Below are positions 48,821-57,809 of a DNA stretch of 64,000 nt, one piece after another (positions within the stretch are counted from its first letter, which is position 1; each line of letters starts with the position of its first letter). Origin of the DNA: a virus; IMG/VR virus record IMGVR_UViG_3300043446_005562, positions 186,001-250,000 of that record. One strand, 5' to 3'. A model generated the notes under the pieces. It had not been told where the DNA came from. It saw only the letters and a program-made list of their open reading frames with translations, and made no database searches. A program made the translations under genes and the position numbers.

Positions 48821-49473
48821 ACTTCTATTTGAATAGGATTTTGATAGTAAAGTTCATATCTTAAATCAACGACTGACGCATTCACAAAAGTTGTGCCGCC
48901 CTCTTCATGAACTCCTCTGGCCTCATGAATGTGGCCAAACACATGCACCTTGGGCTTGATCCGCTTGACCTTTTCAAGTAGATACGGACAGCCGACGTGC
49001 AATTGAGTGTGTTGAGTAAGATCAAGAATTCCATTCGGCGGACCGTGCGTAATGAGAACATCAATTCCATCCGGAATCATGTCCCAGTGCTTGCGAATCT
49101 CTGGTCCAGTTCGATTGAACGCCCAATTGTGGAACCACGGAGTTATTGGACTACCCCAAAATTTAATACCTTCAATCGTTACGCCGCTATCGTTTAGATA
49201 GGTGATGCCCGGATATTTGGCAAGCAGCTTGGCCGCTTCTTCGGGATCAGCCTCAAATAGGAAATCATGGTTGCCTGCAATTAGGATCTTGTGCGCGTAG
49301 GGTAGCTCGCTAAACCAGTCTAAAAACTGTTCAACCTCAAAGTAGGTACCTCGGCCTGAAACATCACCAGCGTGCACCAAGATAGGACCGCCTTCCAACA
49401 TTGACGTCATGTCATCGCGCTCAACATCGTTTTTAACAAGCCAATGAGTATCGCTAATAAACGTGATTTTCAT
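48817..49473 (-). CDS. Calcineurin-like metallophosphoesterase (MPPED-like)
   Basis: 218 residues. SDTHW 6-10, HAGDVSG, AGNHDF, THGPP and FGHIHEARG give a complete two-metal site; the F-WGSP-x-TPWF segment is typical of the MPPED1/2-like group. Acts on phosphodiesters; native substrate unknown. Could turn over cyclic nucleotide signals or RNA ends. Confidence 0.85.
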   Translation of the reverse strand: MKITFISDTHWLVKNDVERDDMTSMLEGGPILVHAGDVSGRGTYFEVEQFLDWFSELPYAHKILIAGNHDFLFEADPEEAAKLLAKYPGITYLNDSGVTIEGIKFWGSPITPWFHNWAFNRTGPEIRKHWDMIPDGIDVLITHGPPNGILDLTQHTQLHVGCPYLLEKVKRIKPKVHVFGHIHEARGVHEEGGTTFVNASVVDLRYELYYQNPIQIEV

Positions 49474-49479
49474 GATTCT

Positions 49480-49752
49480 CTATTTTAATTCAGTTATTAA
49501 TTCAATGATATCTGATTTTTGTCTGATGCCGGTAACAGTCTTTACTATTTTACCTTCTTTTTCAAAAACCATTTGCGGAATTGATTTTACGTTGTACTGC
49601 CTACAGAGCTCAGCCGATTCATCAGCATTCACCTTCACAATCTCAACTCCGCTTTCTGGTTTATTATACTCAACAATTAAACTTTCGATCGTGGGTGCCA
49701 TTGCTTTGCAGGGTCCGCACCATGGAGCCCAAAAATCAATTACTTTTAACAT
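49480..49752 (-). CDS. Thioredoxin
   Basis: 90 residues. Redox motif WCGPC at 11-15, conserved cis-Pro in VKSIPQMVF and GxR near the end. A slightly short thioredoxin that could supply electrons to ribonucleotide reductase or be a polymerase cofactor as in T7; no such partner is in the window. Confidence 0.92.
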   Translation of the reverse strand: MLKVIDFWAPWCGPCKAMAPTIESLIVEYNKPESGVEIVKVNADESAELCRQYNVKSIPQMVFEKEGKIVKTVTGIRQKSDIIELITELK

Positions 49753-49763
49753 TTGCCTTTTTA

Positions 49764-50000
49764 TTATTTTATGATTGTATCCGGTTTTTTAGGCTCTCTA
49801 ATCTGAAATTGCTCGTTGACATGGCCGCATGCCGTGCAAATGAAAGTTGGCACGGGCACAATCATGTCCTCGGCTGATCCAGTTAAAAGCCTTGAAATTT
49901 TCCTTAGGTAACTTGCCTCCTTGAAGGTTGAGTTTTCGCATTTTTCACAGACGATTGCGGTTGAATTTTCTAGACCGACCCTCACTTGTTGATTCTCCAT
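49764..50000 (-). CDS. Small zinc-ribbon protein
   Basis: 78 residues with CEKC (18-21) and CTAC (near 55), one predicted zinc ribbon, and a basic linker. Similar small proteins occur near thioredoxin genes in T4-like phages. Function unknown. Confidence 0.6.
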   Translation of the reverse strand: MENQQVRVGLENSTAIVCEKCENSTFKEASYLRKISRLLTGSAEDMIVPVPTFICTACGHVNEQFQIREPKKPDTIIK

Positions 50001-50057
50001 ATATGAATTTTGATTTGTATATTATTTTACTTCAATGCGGAATTTGGTTTACTGCTA

Positions 50058-50086
50058 AATAAAAAAAGGGAGCTTACAGGCTCCCT
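50058..50086 (-). terminator. Rho-independent terminator
   Basis: AGGGAGC (50067-50073) / GCTCCCT (50080-50086), 6-base loop, then minus-strand TTTTTTTATTTA. Ends the lipoprotein gene at 50110. Confidence 0.85.
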
Positions 50087-50109
50087 CAGCGTCAGTCTCA
50101 GTAATTTAA

Positions 50110-50298
50110 TTACTTTACTGTTGGAGTGCAGCATGCAGCAGTATCAGCTTTTGTTGCAGCTGAGTCTACTACGGTCGAGTCAACTTTAACTAGAGTTGAG
50201 TCGGTCGCATTGGCTGTTGCTTCGGTGGTTCCTGTGGTGCAGCTAACTGCGAACATTGTCGCGATAGCGATAGCAAAGATTGCTTTTTTCATAGTCAT
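50110..50298 (-). CDS. Small Thr/Ala-rich lipoprotein
   Basis: 62 residues (ATG at 50292 is an alternative start). Signal KKAIFAIAIATMFAVSC with lipidated Cys20; the mature part is Thr/Ala/Asp-rich with a final CC. A one-gene transcript with its own TATAAT promoter and strong terminator, as expected of an abundant early product such as an exclusion lipoprotein. Function unproven. Confidence 0.65.
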   Translation of the reverse strand: MTMKKAIFAIAIATMFAVSCTTGTTEATANATDSTLVKVDSTVVDSAATKADTAACCTPTVK

Positions 50299-50316
50299 TT
50301 GTTTTTTTGTAAAACT

Positions 50317-50322
50317 ATTATA
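50317..50322 (-). promoter_or_regulatory. Early-type -10 promoter (extended)
   Basis: Minus-strand GGTATGGTATAATAG, 19-25 bases before the lipoprotein start codons. Confidence 0.5.
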
Positions 50323-50334
50323 CCATACCTGGTG

Positions 50335-50739
50335 CTAAAGTTTCCCATTCTTTTTATTTAACTCCCTAATTTGCTGAAGCACCCAGCGCTGAGCCTCGTC
50401 CGCATGTTTGGTGGACTTGTTATTGGCTGTAATTTCATACGGATGATTATCGTAGTTACGGCCATACCTTTCAAAATAGTCATCGTACTTTTCAAAGATC
50501 GGCTGCCTGAAATGAGTGTACTCATGGATCACGGTCGTGACCCAATCCTTAAGCGTCTTGTGCCGCTTTGGATTAAGTAGAATTAGATTGTCTAATTCGT
50601 CGTAACTACCCAAGTAGTCAACTCGAGAATCCAACTTTATGCGTAGAGTTTCAAGATCCGCGAATCTGCTTGGGCCGTACTTTTCAATGCACCAGTCCAG
50701 GGCAAGAAGAGCACTTTTTCTGGAGATAAGCTTAACCAT
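50335..50739 (-). CDS. Zincin metalloprotease-like protein (HEYTH)
   Basis: 134 residues. TTVIHEYTHFRQP contains HExxH, and HPYEITANN about 25 residues on can give a third ligand. This layout recurs in short phage and Bacteroidota zincin-like proteins. Late motif AATAAATAA 24 bases upstream. Could process a virion or host protein; no target known. Confidence 0.6.
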   Translation of the reverse strand: MVKLISRKSALLALDWCIEKYGPSRFADLETLRIKLDSRVDYLGSYDELDNLILLNPKRHKTLKDWVTTVIHEYTHFRQPIFEKYDDYFERYGRNYDNHPYEITANNKSTKHADEAQRWVLQQIRELNKKNGKL

Positions 50740-50763
50740 TCGGTACTCTCAATGATTTCTTTA

Positions 50764-50772
50764 TTATTTATT
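50764..50772 (-). promoter_or_regulatory. T4-like late promoter motif (minus)
   Basis: AATAAATAA on the minus strand, 24 bases before the ATG at 50739, back to back with the plus-strand late motif at 50799. Confidence 0.5.
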
Positions 50773-50798
50773 TGGCCCGCTTAGTTGAGACCTCGCTT

Positions 50799-50806
50799 TA
50801 TAAATA
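50799..50806 (+). promoter_or_regulatory. T4-like late promoter of the export/lysis cassette
   Basis: Exact TATAAATA (TTTATAAATAAAC), 20 bases before the GH19 endolysin ATG at 50827; the only such exact match ahead of the ten following co-directional genes, although GATAAATAT occurs at 59502. Confidence 0.65.
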
Positions 50807-50826
50807 AACAAAAAACTTTTTAGTCG

Positions 50827-51657
50827 ATGGCACTTCTAAAAAACGGATCCTCTGGCCCAGAGGTTTCTAAGCTCCAGTCATTCCTGGGCATCCCAGCGGA
50901 CGGCCAATTTGGTCCAGGTACCGAAGCAAAGGTAAAGGAATGGCAGGCTGCACACGGGTTAAAGGCGGACGGTATTGTTGGAGAGGACACTCTTGCAAAA
51001 ATGCTTGGAACACCGGCCCCAGCGGCACAATCTCAAACGACGATTCCAGCGTCAAGTTTCAAACTGGAAAAATTAAAAGGGCATGTGCCCGATGCAGTCC
51101 TGGCTCAGATTCCTGACACGGCTGCAAAATTCGGAATTACTAATGTTTTAAGATTAGCTCATTTCTTGGCTCAATGCGGTCACGAATCCGGCGGATTTAA
51201 GGCGGTTAGTGAGAACCTAAATTACTCAGCGGACGGTCTAAAAAAGATCTTTCCAAAGTACTTTCCCGGCAATCTAAACGAGTCCTATGCCAGACAACCT
51301 GAAAAAATCGCTAACCGCGTCTATTCTTCAAGAATGGGTAACGGCGACGAGACCTCAGGCGATGGCTTTAAGTTTAGGGGCCGCGGCTACATTCAATTGA
51401 CTGGAAAGTCTAACTATTCAGCATTTGATAAGTTCGTGGACGACGATATCATCGGTAATCCAGATCTAGTATCCACAAAGTATCCATTGGCATCAGCTGC
51501 TTTCTTTTTTAACAATAACGGTCTATGGACGGTTTGCGATAAAGGAGCTGACGATGCAACGGTTACTGCAGTTACCAAACGAGTTAACGGTGGAACCATT
51601 GGATTAGAGGATCGTCTAAAGCACTTTAAGGAGTATTATTCTCTACTAACTACTTAA
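50827..51657 (+). CDS. GH19 chitinase-like endolysin with peptidoglycan-binding domain
   Basis: 276 residues. N-terminal peptidoglycan-binding repeat (~1-60: SGPEVSKLQSFLGI, DGQFGPGTEAKVKEWQ). GH19 domain from ~80: HFLAQCGHESGGF with catalytic Glu120, then FRGRGYIQLTGKSNY. No signal peptide, so it needs a holin or other release; a holin-like gene lies at 53963. First gene of the plus-strand cassette under an exact late motif. Confidence 0.93.
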   Translation: MALLKNGSSGPEVSKLQSFLGIPADGQFGPGTEAKVKEWQAAHGLKADGIVGEDTLAKMLGTPAPAAQSQTTIPASSFKLEKLKGHVPDAVLAQIPDTAAKFGITNVLRLAHFLAQCGHESGGFKAVSENLNYSADGLKKIFPKYFPGNLNESYARQPEKIANRVYSSRMGNGDETSGDGFKFRGRGYIQLTGKSNYSAFDKFVDDDIIGNPDLVSTKYPLASAAFFFNNNGLWTVCDKGADDATVTAVTKRVNGGTIGLEDRLKHFKEYYSLLTT

Positions 51658-51671
51658 AATAATTTTAAAAA

Positions 51672-53600
51672 ATGAAGAATTTCTTTGTCGGATTAATAAT
51701 TGTACTTGCCTCTCTGGTTGGGTCCAACCCAGCCTTTGCTCAATCCGGTCCACCCGCTCCAGGCTGGGGGATCTATGCTCTAATCGACACCACCTATCAA
51801 GTTGGAACCTATTCGCAGGGTGTATCCCATGCAAAGATCACTCTTAAGAACAGCGTTACCACAAAATACACAGGTGTTCAGTTTAGACTCTTTTACGATA
51901 AAAACGCGTTTGCCTCTGCCTCAGTTGCACTAATTGGTTCAGCAACGAACCTTGACCTGCAAGCGGTTGACAATAACGCAAACGGTTATGTTACCATTTC
52001 TTTGGTTTACACGGGTAACAGCGCAACCTACACAATACCGGACGGCGAAAGATTTGACGTGACGTTCACTCACGTTGCGCCCAATGCCTTTTTTGGCTTA
52101 GCTTCAATCTCTAACCTAACCTGGTCCGGTGCACAATCATACAGCCAATACGCATCATCTCAACCTGGTCTAGATACCGTGCTTACTCTACACAGCTACA
52201 ACGGGCAATGGTTAAGGGATACCCTAAAATTCCACGGCACATTCACCAACGTTACCGGCTCACCCGCTAAAAACCTAACACTTTCTCTTGAAAAGAAGGT
52301 AAAGGTTGGAGGTACCTGGTCCCAGCACGCTGCCTATACTACGAATCTACAGGGTAAATTTTCAATCGCTGAATTGATTGACACAACCTATTACGATGTT
52401 CGCTTGGCAATCAAGGGCGATACGATGGGAGTTGGTAATGTAATCTCAACCGCTGATGCTCAACTAATTAATCAGTGGATTCTAGGCAACGGTACTCCAC
52501 AGGCCTGGGATTTTTATACTGGAGATATTAACGGCTCAAACGGTTTGACCATCACCGATGCCTATGGAGTTTTTGGTAGAATCTCTGGCCGATTCAACTC
52601 TTGGCCCAATGGCGTAAAGGATCTTAAGTTCTTTACTCAAGCCGAGTACGCTGCAATCACAGGCTCGCCAAATACAAACTACACCGCAACCTATACCGGC
52701 ACAACCAACTTCTACTACAATATTTTACCAGGTCAGCCAGATTCGGTTAATTATTATGTGTTGGTACCGGGCGATGCAAACGGTACAGGCTATCACATGG
52801 CTCGTTTGACACCTATCACGATCCTGCCAACGCCCAATCCCAATTATCCATCTCAATTGGAAAACATAATTGACATGACCGCTGAATACGACTTTCCAAC
52901 CGATCATGTTGAGATCAACATGCCTTCAATTAAGGTTACAGCCGGCAATCTGGTTGAAATTCCAGTAACCGTTAAAACCTTTGGTAAGCAGATCTCATCT
53001 CTACAATTGGGAATGTTATACGATTCAAGCGCTCTTGACTTTAAAGAATTAAGCAATTCGGACAAATCAATGCTGTGGCTCTCTTCAATCAATCCAATGG
53101 ACGGTATGGTTGAATGGTCGGGTTACGATCCATCTGCAAACAAGGACTACATGATTCCGGACGGCTACAATATCTTTACTCTTAAATTCATAGCTAAACA
53201 GCCACAATCAAACTGGTCTCAATCACCACTATGGACAACTCGTAAATTTACGGGCGATGCTAATTCCAAGGACATGAGCGTGACACCAACTAATGGAATC
53301 TTGATTGTTGCAAAGATGGCCGCTCCAATCGGTCCAAACGAGGCCGAGGAGTCAATGATCGTCTATCCTAATCCAACGACCGGCGATTTCAGCGTTAACT
53401 TCACAGTTAAGAACAGCGGTCACGTTACCCTCTACATTCTAAATAACCGCGGTATAGTTGAACACCTAATCTTAGACAAGGACATGCCAGAAGGAAACTA
53501 CGTTTACTCTTCAAACATTTCTAATCTAGCTTCAGGTCTTTACATTGCAACTCTACAGCAAAAAGGAGAGGTGAAGACCTCAAAAATTATTAAAGAATAA
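51672..53600 (+). CDS. Large exported protein with cohesin/dockerin-like parts and T9SS sorting domain
   Basis: 642 residues. Signal peptide 1-23 (cleavage A23|Q24). Beta domain ~30-165 of cohesin type; dockerin-like repeats ~240-300 (ISTADAQLINQWIL, DINGSNGLTITDAY); a second cohesin-like domain ~400-510 (VTAGNLVEIPVTVKTF). The C-terminal ~80 residues (ESMIVYPNPTTGDFSV, then SNLASGLYIATL and KTSKIIKE) are a T9SS type A sorting domain. The protein should be exported and attached to or shed from the host surface. Role in the phage cycle unknown. Confidence 0.85.
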   Translation: MKNFFVGLIIVLASLVGSNPAFAQSGPPAPGWGIYALIDTTYQVGTYSQGVSHAKITLKNSVTTKYTGVQFRLFYDKNAFASASVALIGSATNLDLQAVDNNANGYVTISLVYTGNSATYTIPDGERFDVTFTHVAPNAFFGLASISNLTWSGAQSYSQYASSQPGLDTVLTLHSYNGQWLRDTLKFHGTFTNVTGSPAKNLTLSLEKKVKVGGTWSQHAAYTTNLQGKFSIAELIDTTYYDVRLAIKGDTMGVGNVISTADAQLINQWILGNGTPQAWDFYTGDINGSNGLTITDAYGVFGRISGRFNSWPNGVKDLKFFTQAEYAAITGSPNTNYTATYTGTTNFYYNILPGQPDSVNYYVLVPGDANGTGYHMARLTPITILPTPNPNYPSQLENIIDMTAEYDFPTDHVEINMPSIKVTAGNLVEIPVTVKTFGKQISSLQLGMLYDSSALDFKELSNSDKSMLWLSSINPMDGMVEWSGYDPSANKDYMIPDGYNIFTLKFIAKQPQSNWSQSPLWTTRKFTGDANSKDMSVTPTNGILIVAKMAAPIGPNEAEESMIVYPNPTTGDFSVNFTVKNSGHVTLYILNNRGIVEHLILDKDMPEGNYVYSSNISNLASGLYIATLQQKGEVKTSKIIKE

Positions 53601-53616
53601 AAAAACCAATAAAACC

Positions 53617-53946
53617 ATGTCAGAAGAAACAAACGTACAGGATCAAAATGACGGCACCTGGTCAGGTCTCAAGAAAACCTTGATCGCCACTTTAACTACC
53701 GTAATTACGGGAGGCGGTGTCTGGTTGGGAACCTTCCTTTATGGGGGGCATGAAGAACCCAAGGCCGAGCCAAAAACTGAACAGGCAGCACCAGCTCCTG
53801 CACCAGTTATTGTTAATGTTCAGCAAACTCAAGAGAACACTCAACAACAAAAAGCGGGTGGAACAACAACAATCATCAAGGAAAAGATTGTTGAGAAGCC
53901 AGCAAAGAAAGAAAAAAAGAGCGAGACTGAAGACTCTCCTTGGTAA
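53617..53946 (+). CDS. Membrane protein with Pro/Ala/Gln-rich tail
   Basis: 109 residues. One hydrophobic helix (~19-42, TLIATLTTVITGGGVWLGTF) and a disordered, finally basic tail. Gene context between exported protein and holin-like gene suggests an envelope role; possibly a TonB-like or spanin-like linker across the periplasm. Confidence 0.5.
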   Translation: MSEETNVQDQNDGTWSGLKKTLIATLTTVITGGGVWLGTFLYGGHEEPKAEPKTEQAAPAPAPVIVNVQQTQENTQQQKAGGTTTIIKEKIVEKPAKKEKKSETEDSPW

Positions 53947-53962
53947 AAATACGTAATTTAAA

Positions 53963-54319
53963 ATGTCACTGAAAAAACTCTTAATTGGCGAAAACGCCTA
54001 CGTTAAGGTGGAAGACAAGAATCGCTTCTACTATATGTTACAACAAATGCAGGCCAATCGTTGGAAGATTACAGCGATCGTGTTGGGCCTGTTCTTCTTT
54101 ATTATTTTAGGTATCAATTCAGCCGTTTTCTTTGGAGTTACAATCCAAGAATCATGGAAGGAAATGTTACTAATTTTATTGGGAGCGTTTGTTGGTAATC
54201 TAAACAAGGTTGTTGATTACTGGTTTAATTCAGAAGATCGCGACAAGATGCTGATTCAAAAGGTAGATGAAGAGGACGGAACTTCGCTATCAAACGTAAC
54301 AACAAATAGCCCAGAATAA
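53963..54319 (+). CDS. Holin-like membrane protein
   Basis: 118 residues. Two transmembrane helices (~32-56 and ~62-80: ITAIVLGLFFFIILGINSAV; LLILLGAFVGNLNKVVDYW) with both ends charged and likely cytoplasmic. The G-A-F-V-G-x-x-x-x-V-x-x-Y-x-F sequence after the second helix is common in phage holin-type proteins. Located four genes' worth of sequence after the endolysin in the same transcript. Confidence 0.6.
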   Translation: MSLKKLLIGENAYVKVEDKNRFYYMLQQMQANRWKITAIVLGLFFFIILGINSAVFFGVTIQESWKEMLLILLGAFVGNLNKVVDYWFNSEDRDKMLIQKVDEEDGTSLSNVTTNSPE

Positions 54320-54320
54320 C

Positions 54321-55040
54321 ATGAAAAAGCTAGCAATACTCTTTGCGCTTTTCCTAAATTCAGCCATGTGTGTTGCTCAGATTGGTTCAATCAAGTCTGA
54401 GCAATACCAAGCTGACTTTGAAAAGAAAATGTCGCTTGACTCTGTGCCCGAATACAAGGACACAATCAAGATTCCCGTGCAGATTCTAAAAATTGGAATC
54501 AGCTCGGATCTTTACGAAATGTATCCAGAATTAAAGGACAAGCGTGTTGGACTTGGTGTTACCAATATTGTGTTGGAATACCTAGAGTACACCAACCGAT
54601 TCGTCTTTACTGAGGATAAGTTGGAGATTAAGGAGCGCATGATTAATCAGTTCAAAGCATCGGACAAGGGATTCACCGAGAACAAAATGGACGGTCGTGG
54701 TAAGATCAAACTTGCAAAATACTTTGTCTATATTGAAGTTTACGATTTTTCGGTGTCAGACGATGAGGTTGTGAAGGTGAACGGCCAATCGCAAACAACC
54801 CAAATTACGAGACTTGGCTTACAGGTTAAATTCGTTGATGCTGAGACCGGCGAAATCATAATGGGCTCAGGACTGGGCGAGGCCAAGACAGTAAAAACGG
54901 TTTCAATCTTGGAAGGTATTGACGATACTGAAATTAAATTTAATCAATCCCATATTGGTATAACCACCAAAAAAGCTTTGGAAACCGCTGCTGCTCGAAT
55001 AGTTAATCGCATGATAAAAAAGGGAATTTTTAAATCTTAA
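54321..55040 (+). CDS. CsgG-like outer-membrane secretion protein
   Basis: 239 residues. Signal peptide 1-19 (MCVAQ, cleavage before Gln20). The mature part has the CsgG family order: a N-terminal strand region, GLGVTNIVLEYLEYTNRF, FSVSDDEVV and VKFVDAETGEIIMGS, then a terminal helix (ALETAAARIVNRMI). In curli, CsgG forms a nonameric channel for amyloid export. The lipidated Cys seen in E. coli is not clear here. Stop and next start overlap by 1 base. Unusual in a phage. Confidence 0.65.
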   Translation: MKKLAILFALFLNSAMCVAQIGSIKSEQYQADFEKKMSLDSVPEYKDTIKIPVQILKIGISSDLYEMYPELKDKRVGLGVTNIVLEYLEYTNRFVFTEDKLEIKERMINQFKASDKGFTENKMDGRGKIKLAKYFVYIEVYDFSVSDDEVVKVNGQSQTTQITRLGLQVKFVDAETGEIIMGSGLGEAKTVKTVSILEGIDDTEIKFNQSHIGITTKKALETAAARIVNRMIKKGIFKS

Positions 55041-56623
55041 TGCATGTCAAGAAAATCATATTCATACTATTTTTAATTATCTCAAATGTTGCAATCGGTC
55101 AAATCAATTATTCATACATTGACCCTTGTACTGGGATAAAGAAAACAATTCAGGTGCCGTCTAACGGCGTGACCGTTACCTATTACGGTCAAATACACAC
55201 ATTTCAACCGACCGATTTTTACAGCGGAGTTTTTGAGAATTGGGCAAATGGCGTTTACGCATCATTCGGCTCCAATAATCCATGCGCAAGCATTGTCGGC
55301 ATGCCAACCGGTCTAACCGTTGCTCAGAGCAGCGCGTTGAATTTTCTAGGAATAATTAATTCGCTCGATGCGGTCAAGGATTTAGCGGGAGGAGGAACGA
55401 ATTTTCTTTCTGGTACAATTGAGAGTACTAAAAAATCTGAAAAAAAGGAAAAGAAAGATGATAATACTAACTCTACTTCTGTTAATGCTGGTGCCGCTAG
55501 CGGTCAAACTGGTAATTCGGCAACATCGCCGCAATCTGGGAATAAAGGCGAAGCTCAATCGGCTGGTGGATCTCAAGGCCAATCTGGAGGCGAGGCTCAA
55601 TCAAGCGGTGGGAGCCAACCGGCTAGCCAAAAGCCTGATCAAACGGGCGGATCTGGATCGGGCCAAGCTGGCGGAGGAAGCGGATCAAACGGCAGCGGCT
55701 CACCACAAAATCCAGGATCGGAAACCTCAGGTGGATCAGCCCAGGGATCAACAACCGGATCAGGTGGACAAACAACTGGCTCGAGTTCAAATAATAGTTC
55801 AACTTCTCAAAATGGGTCTTCCTCTGGAGGAGGCTCACAGGGAGGCGGACAAAATGATGCAACAAAAAAAGTAACCACAACACCCGCTGGGGAATCCAAA
55901 ACGGATCAGCCATCTGGCTCGGGTAAAACCGATCTGGTTGGATCGTCAGTTAATAATGTGCAGCGAGTTGATGCAAAAAACGGCAATCGACCCAATATCA
56001 TAGCCTCAAGCGATTTTGTTGGATTTAATTTTAAAAATTCAGATGTCTCATACGGCGGTAAATTTACCGGAGGCTATACCTCAGCCAGATGGGACGGCGC
56101 TCGAGCTCATGGACTACTCATTGACTACACGACCGCACTAAAGGGTCCAAACATTAGCGGCTTCTATGCATTCATTAAGCCCAAAAGAATTGACCTTATC
56201 TCAACCACGCTAACTCTTGGTCTTGACATAAAAAAATCAATTTACGGAACGATTGCGCTGGGTCAAATGTGGGATATCAACAAGAAGAAAAACGTTAAAG
56301 CTGTTTATCTTTTAACTGGCTCTTACGGTAGTGTCTATGATCAAGCATTCATTGGTACGGCAGCAATTGCGGGCGGCATGTGGGATCTTAAACTCGGTAA
56401 AAGAATTGATGCTAAAATAATGGGTCTCTATGTTTACGCACCGTATGTTAGCTATTACAACGATATTTTGCTAAAGTCGCCTCACGTTGTTTTACCAATT
56501 CTTGGGTGCAATATTAAAATCACAAATAAATTCAAGATAAACATTAACGGTGGTGGCGCTTGGGCTCTAAAAGAAAACACCCTAAATTACACAGTAATGA
56601 TGGGTACCAGATTATTGTTATGA
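55040..56623 (+). CDS. Exported protein with Gly/Ser/Gln linker and beta-rich C-terminal domain
   Basis: 527 residues. Signal peptide 1-20 (IG|Q). A small N-terminal domain (~21-120), then ~160 residues of Gly/Ser/Gln/Asn-rich repeats (~140-300), then a beta-rich domain of ~200 residues with alternating strands (GGKFTGGYTSARWDG, LISTTLTLGLDIKKSIYGT) that looks like an outer-membrane barrel and ends in MMGTRLLL. The linker may be extended at the cell surface. No family assigned. Confidence 0.6.
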   Translation: MHVKKIIFILFLIISNVAIGQINYSYIDPCTGIKKTIQVPSNGVTVTYYGQIHTFQPTDFYSGVFENWANGVYASFGSNNPCASIVGMPTGLTVAQSSALNFLGIINSLDAVKDLAGGGTNFLSGTIESTKKSEKKEKKDDNTNSTSVNAGAASGQTGNSATSPQSGNKGEAQSAGGSQGQSGGEAQSSGGSQPASQKPDQTGGSGSGQAGGGSGSNGSGSPQNPGSETSGGSAQGSTTGSGGQTTGSSSNNSSTSQNGSSSGGGSQGGGQNDATKKVTTTPAGESKTDQPSGSGKTDLVGSSVNNVQRVDAKNGNRPNIIASSDFVGFNFKNSDVSYGGKFTGGYTSARWDGARAHGLLIDYTTALKGPNISGFYAFIKPKRIDLISTTLTLGLDIKKSIYGTIALGQMWDINKKKNVKAVYLLTGSYGSVYDQAFIGTAAIAGGMWDLKLGKRIDAKIMGLYVYAPYVSYYNDILLKSPHVVLPILGCNIKITNKFKININGGGAWALKENTLNYTVMMGTRLLL

Positions 56624-57804
56624 GAAAACTTATATTACTGCTAGTTACGGCGATTGCGCTTTCAATTACACTCACGGCTCAGCCTTTTACCTATTCAGGT
56701 TACGTTTACGGCGCAAACGGCCAGGGTCTTCAAAACATTCCGGTCAAACTGTTTGGCAAACGAACTGACCCATACGAGATTAGCTTTCCAACCTACAGCC
56801 CAGCTGGTGCATTTAATTCCGGCACGGTGATTCCATCTTCCGACGACGCGACTCATGGACCCTTTAATATAGGCTTCACCTTTAGCTTCTTTGGTAATAA
56901 CTACACCCAATTCTATGTTGGGTCAAACGGCTGGATTGGTTTTTCTTCTGCTCAAACAACAGGTTATACTGCTCAATACATTCCAAATGCAGGTTCGCCA
57001 AAGAACGTTATCATGGCGGACTGGGAAGACCTCTATCCAGGTTCAGCCAATATCTACTACACAACGGTTGGCACTTCGCCCAATCGTAAATTAATAGTTT
57101 CATTCAATGCAGTGCCGCATTACGGCTGTCGTACTAATCTGCACACATTTCAATTTGTGCTGTACGAATCAAGCAATGTGATTGATGTCTATTATCAGGA
57201 CAAGCCCCTGTGCTCAGGCAATAACTCAACCGCAGGCTTGGTCAATATTGATAATACGAATGTCGTACCGGTTGGCGGCAAGAATGCCTCTGCCTGGTCG
57301 GCGACCAATTACGCAGTTCGATACACGCCAGCCGTGCCGGAAACTTCTTTTTCGCTAAAGGGTACCTATTCAACCAGTGCAACCGGTCAATACACAATAA
57401 ATCCAAATCTGGATGCACAGTCTTATCAATTTGAAATTCGACTAGAATCATTATCGGTTGCATTACCTACACCGACTGATGCGCAATATCCAACCGAGAT
57501 AAGTCTCTATAATATTACGCCAACCTCCAAGCTCTATTACACGATGGACGTCAACGGCGATGGCCGATTCACGGTCACGGATTCATACAATATCTATGCT
57601 CGCATAAATAACAGACCAGGTTTTTGGATCTCTCCAATTGCAGACTATCGAATATTCACACCAGCCCAGTGGACCACAATTAATTCAGGCACCACTGACA
57701 TGAGGGGTACGATTCCCGGTGTTCAGTCAATGATCATCTTCACTCCAACAAACGGTGGTTCAACCAATTTTTATCTGTTGAGAACTGGCATAAAAACACA
57801 ATAA
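56620..57804 (+). CDS. Exported nidogen-like protein with dockerin-type loop
   Basis: 394 residues from ATG 56620, chosen because it opens a signal peptide (MRKLILLLVTAIALSITLTA, then Q) and overlaps the previous stop as ATGA. Residues ~60-215 (GFTFSFFGNNYTQFYVGSNG, VIMADWEDL) match an extracellular nidogen-like domain; ~300-325 (YTMDVNGDGRFTVTDSYNIY) is a dockerin-like calcium loop. No T9SS tail. Could pair with the cohesin-like domains of the protein at 51672. Confidence 0.65.
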   Translation: MRKLILLLVTAIALSITLTAQPFTYSGYVYGANGQGLQNIPVKLFGKRTDPYEISFPTYSPAGAFNSGTVIPSSDDATHGPFNIGFTFSFFGNNYTQFYVGSNGWIGFSSAQTTGYTAQYIPNAGSPKNVIMADWEDLYPGSANIYYTTVGTSPNRKLIVSFNAVPHYGCRTNLHTFQFVLYESSNVIDVYYQDKPLCSGNNSTAGLVNIDNTNVVPVGGKNASAWSATNYAVRYTPAVPETSFSLKGTYSTSATGQYTINPNLDAQSYQFEIRLESLSVALPTPTDAQYPTEISLYNITPTSKLYYTMDVNGDGRFTVTDSYNIYARINNRPGFWISPIADYRIFTPAQWTTINSGTTDMRGTIPGVQSMIIFTPTNGGSTNFYLLRTGIKTQ

Positions 57805-57809
57805 CTAAC

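Noticed and set aside
55382-55913. Open frames on both strands inside the Gly/Ser/Gln-rich linker of the gene at 55040
   Set aside because: Low-complexity repeats keep several frames open by chance; the reading frame with signal peptide and barrel domain is the real one.
56560-56619. Start of the nidogen-like gene at 56560
   Set aside because: The first 20 codons lie inside the previous gene; the ATG at 56620 gives a proper signal peptide and an ATGA overlap.
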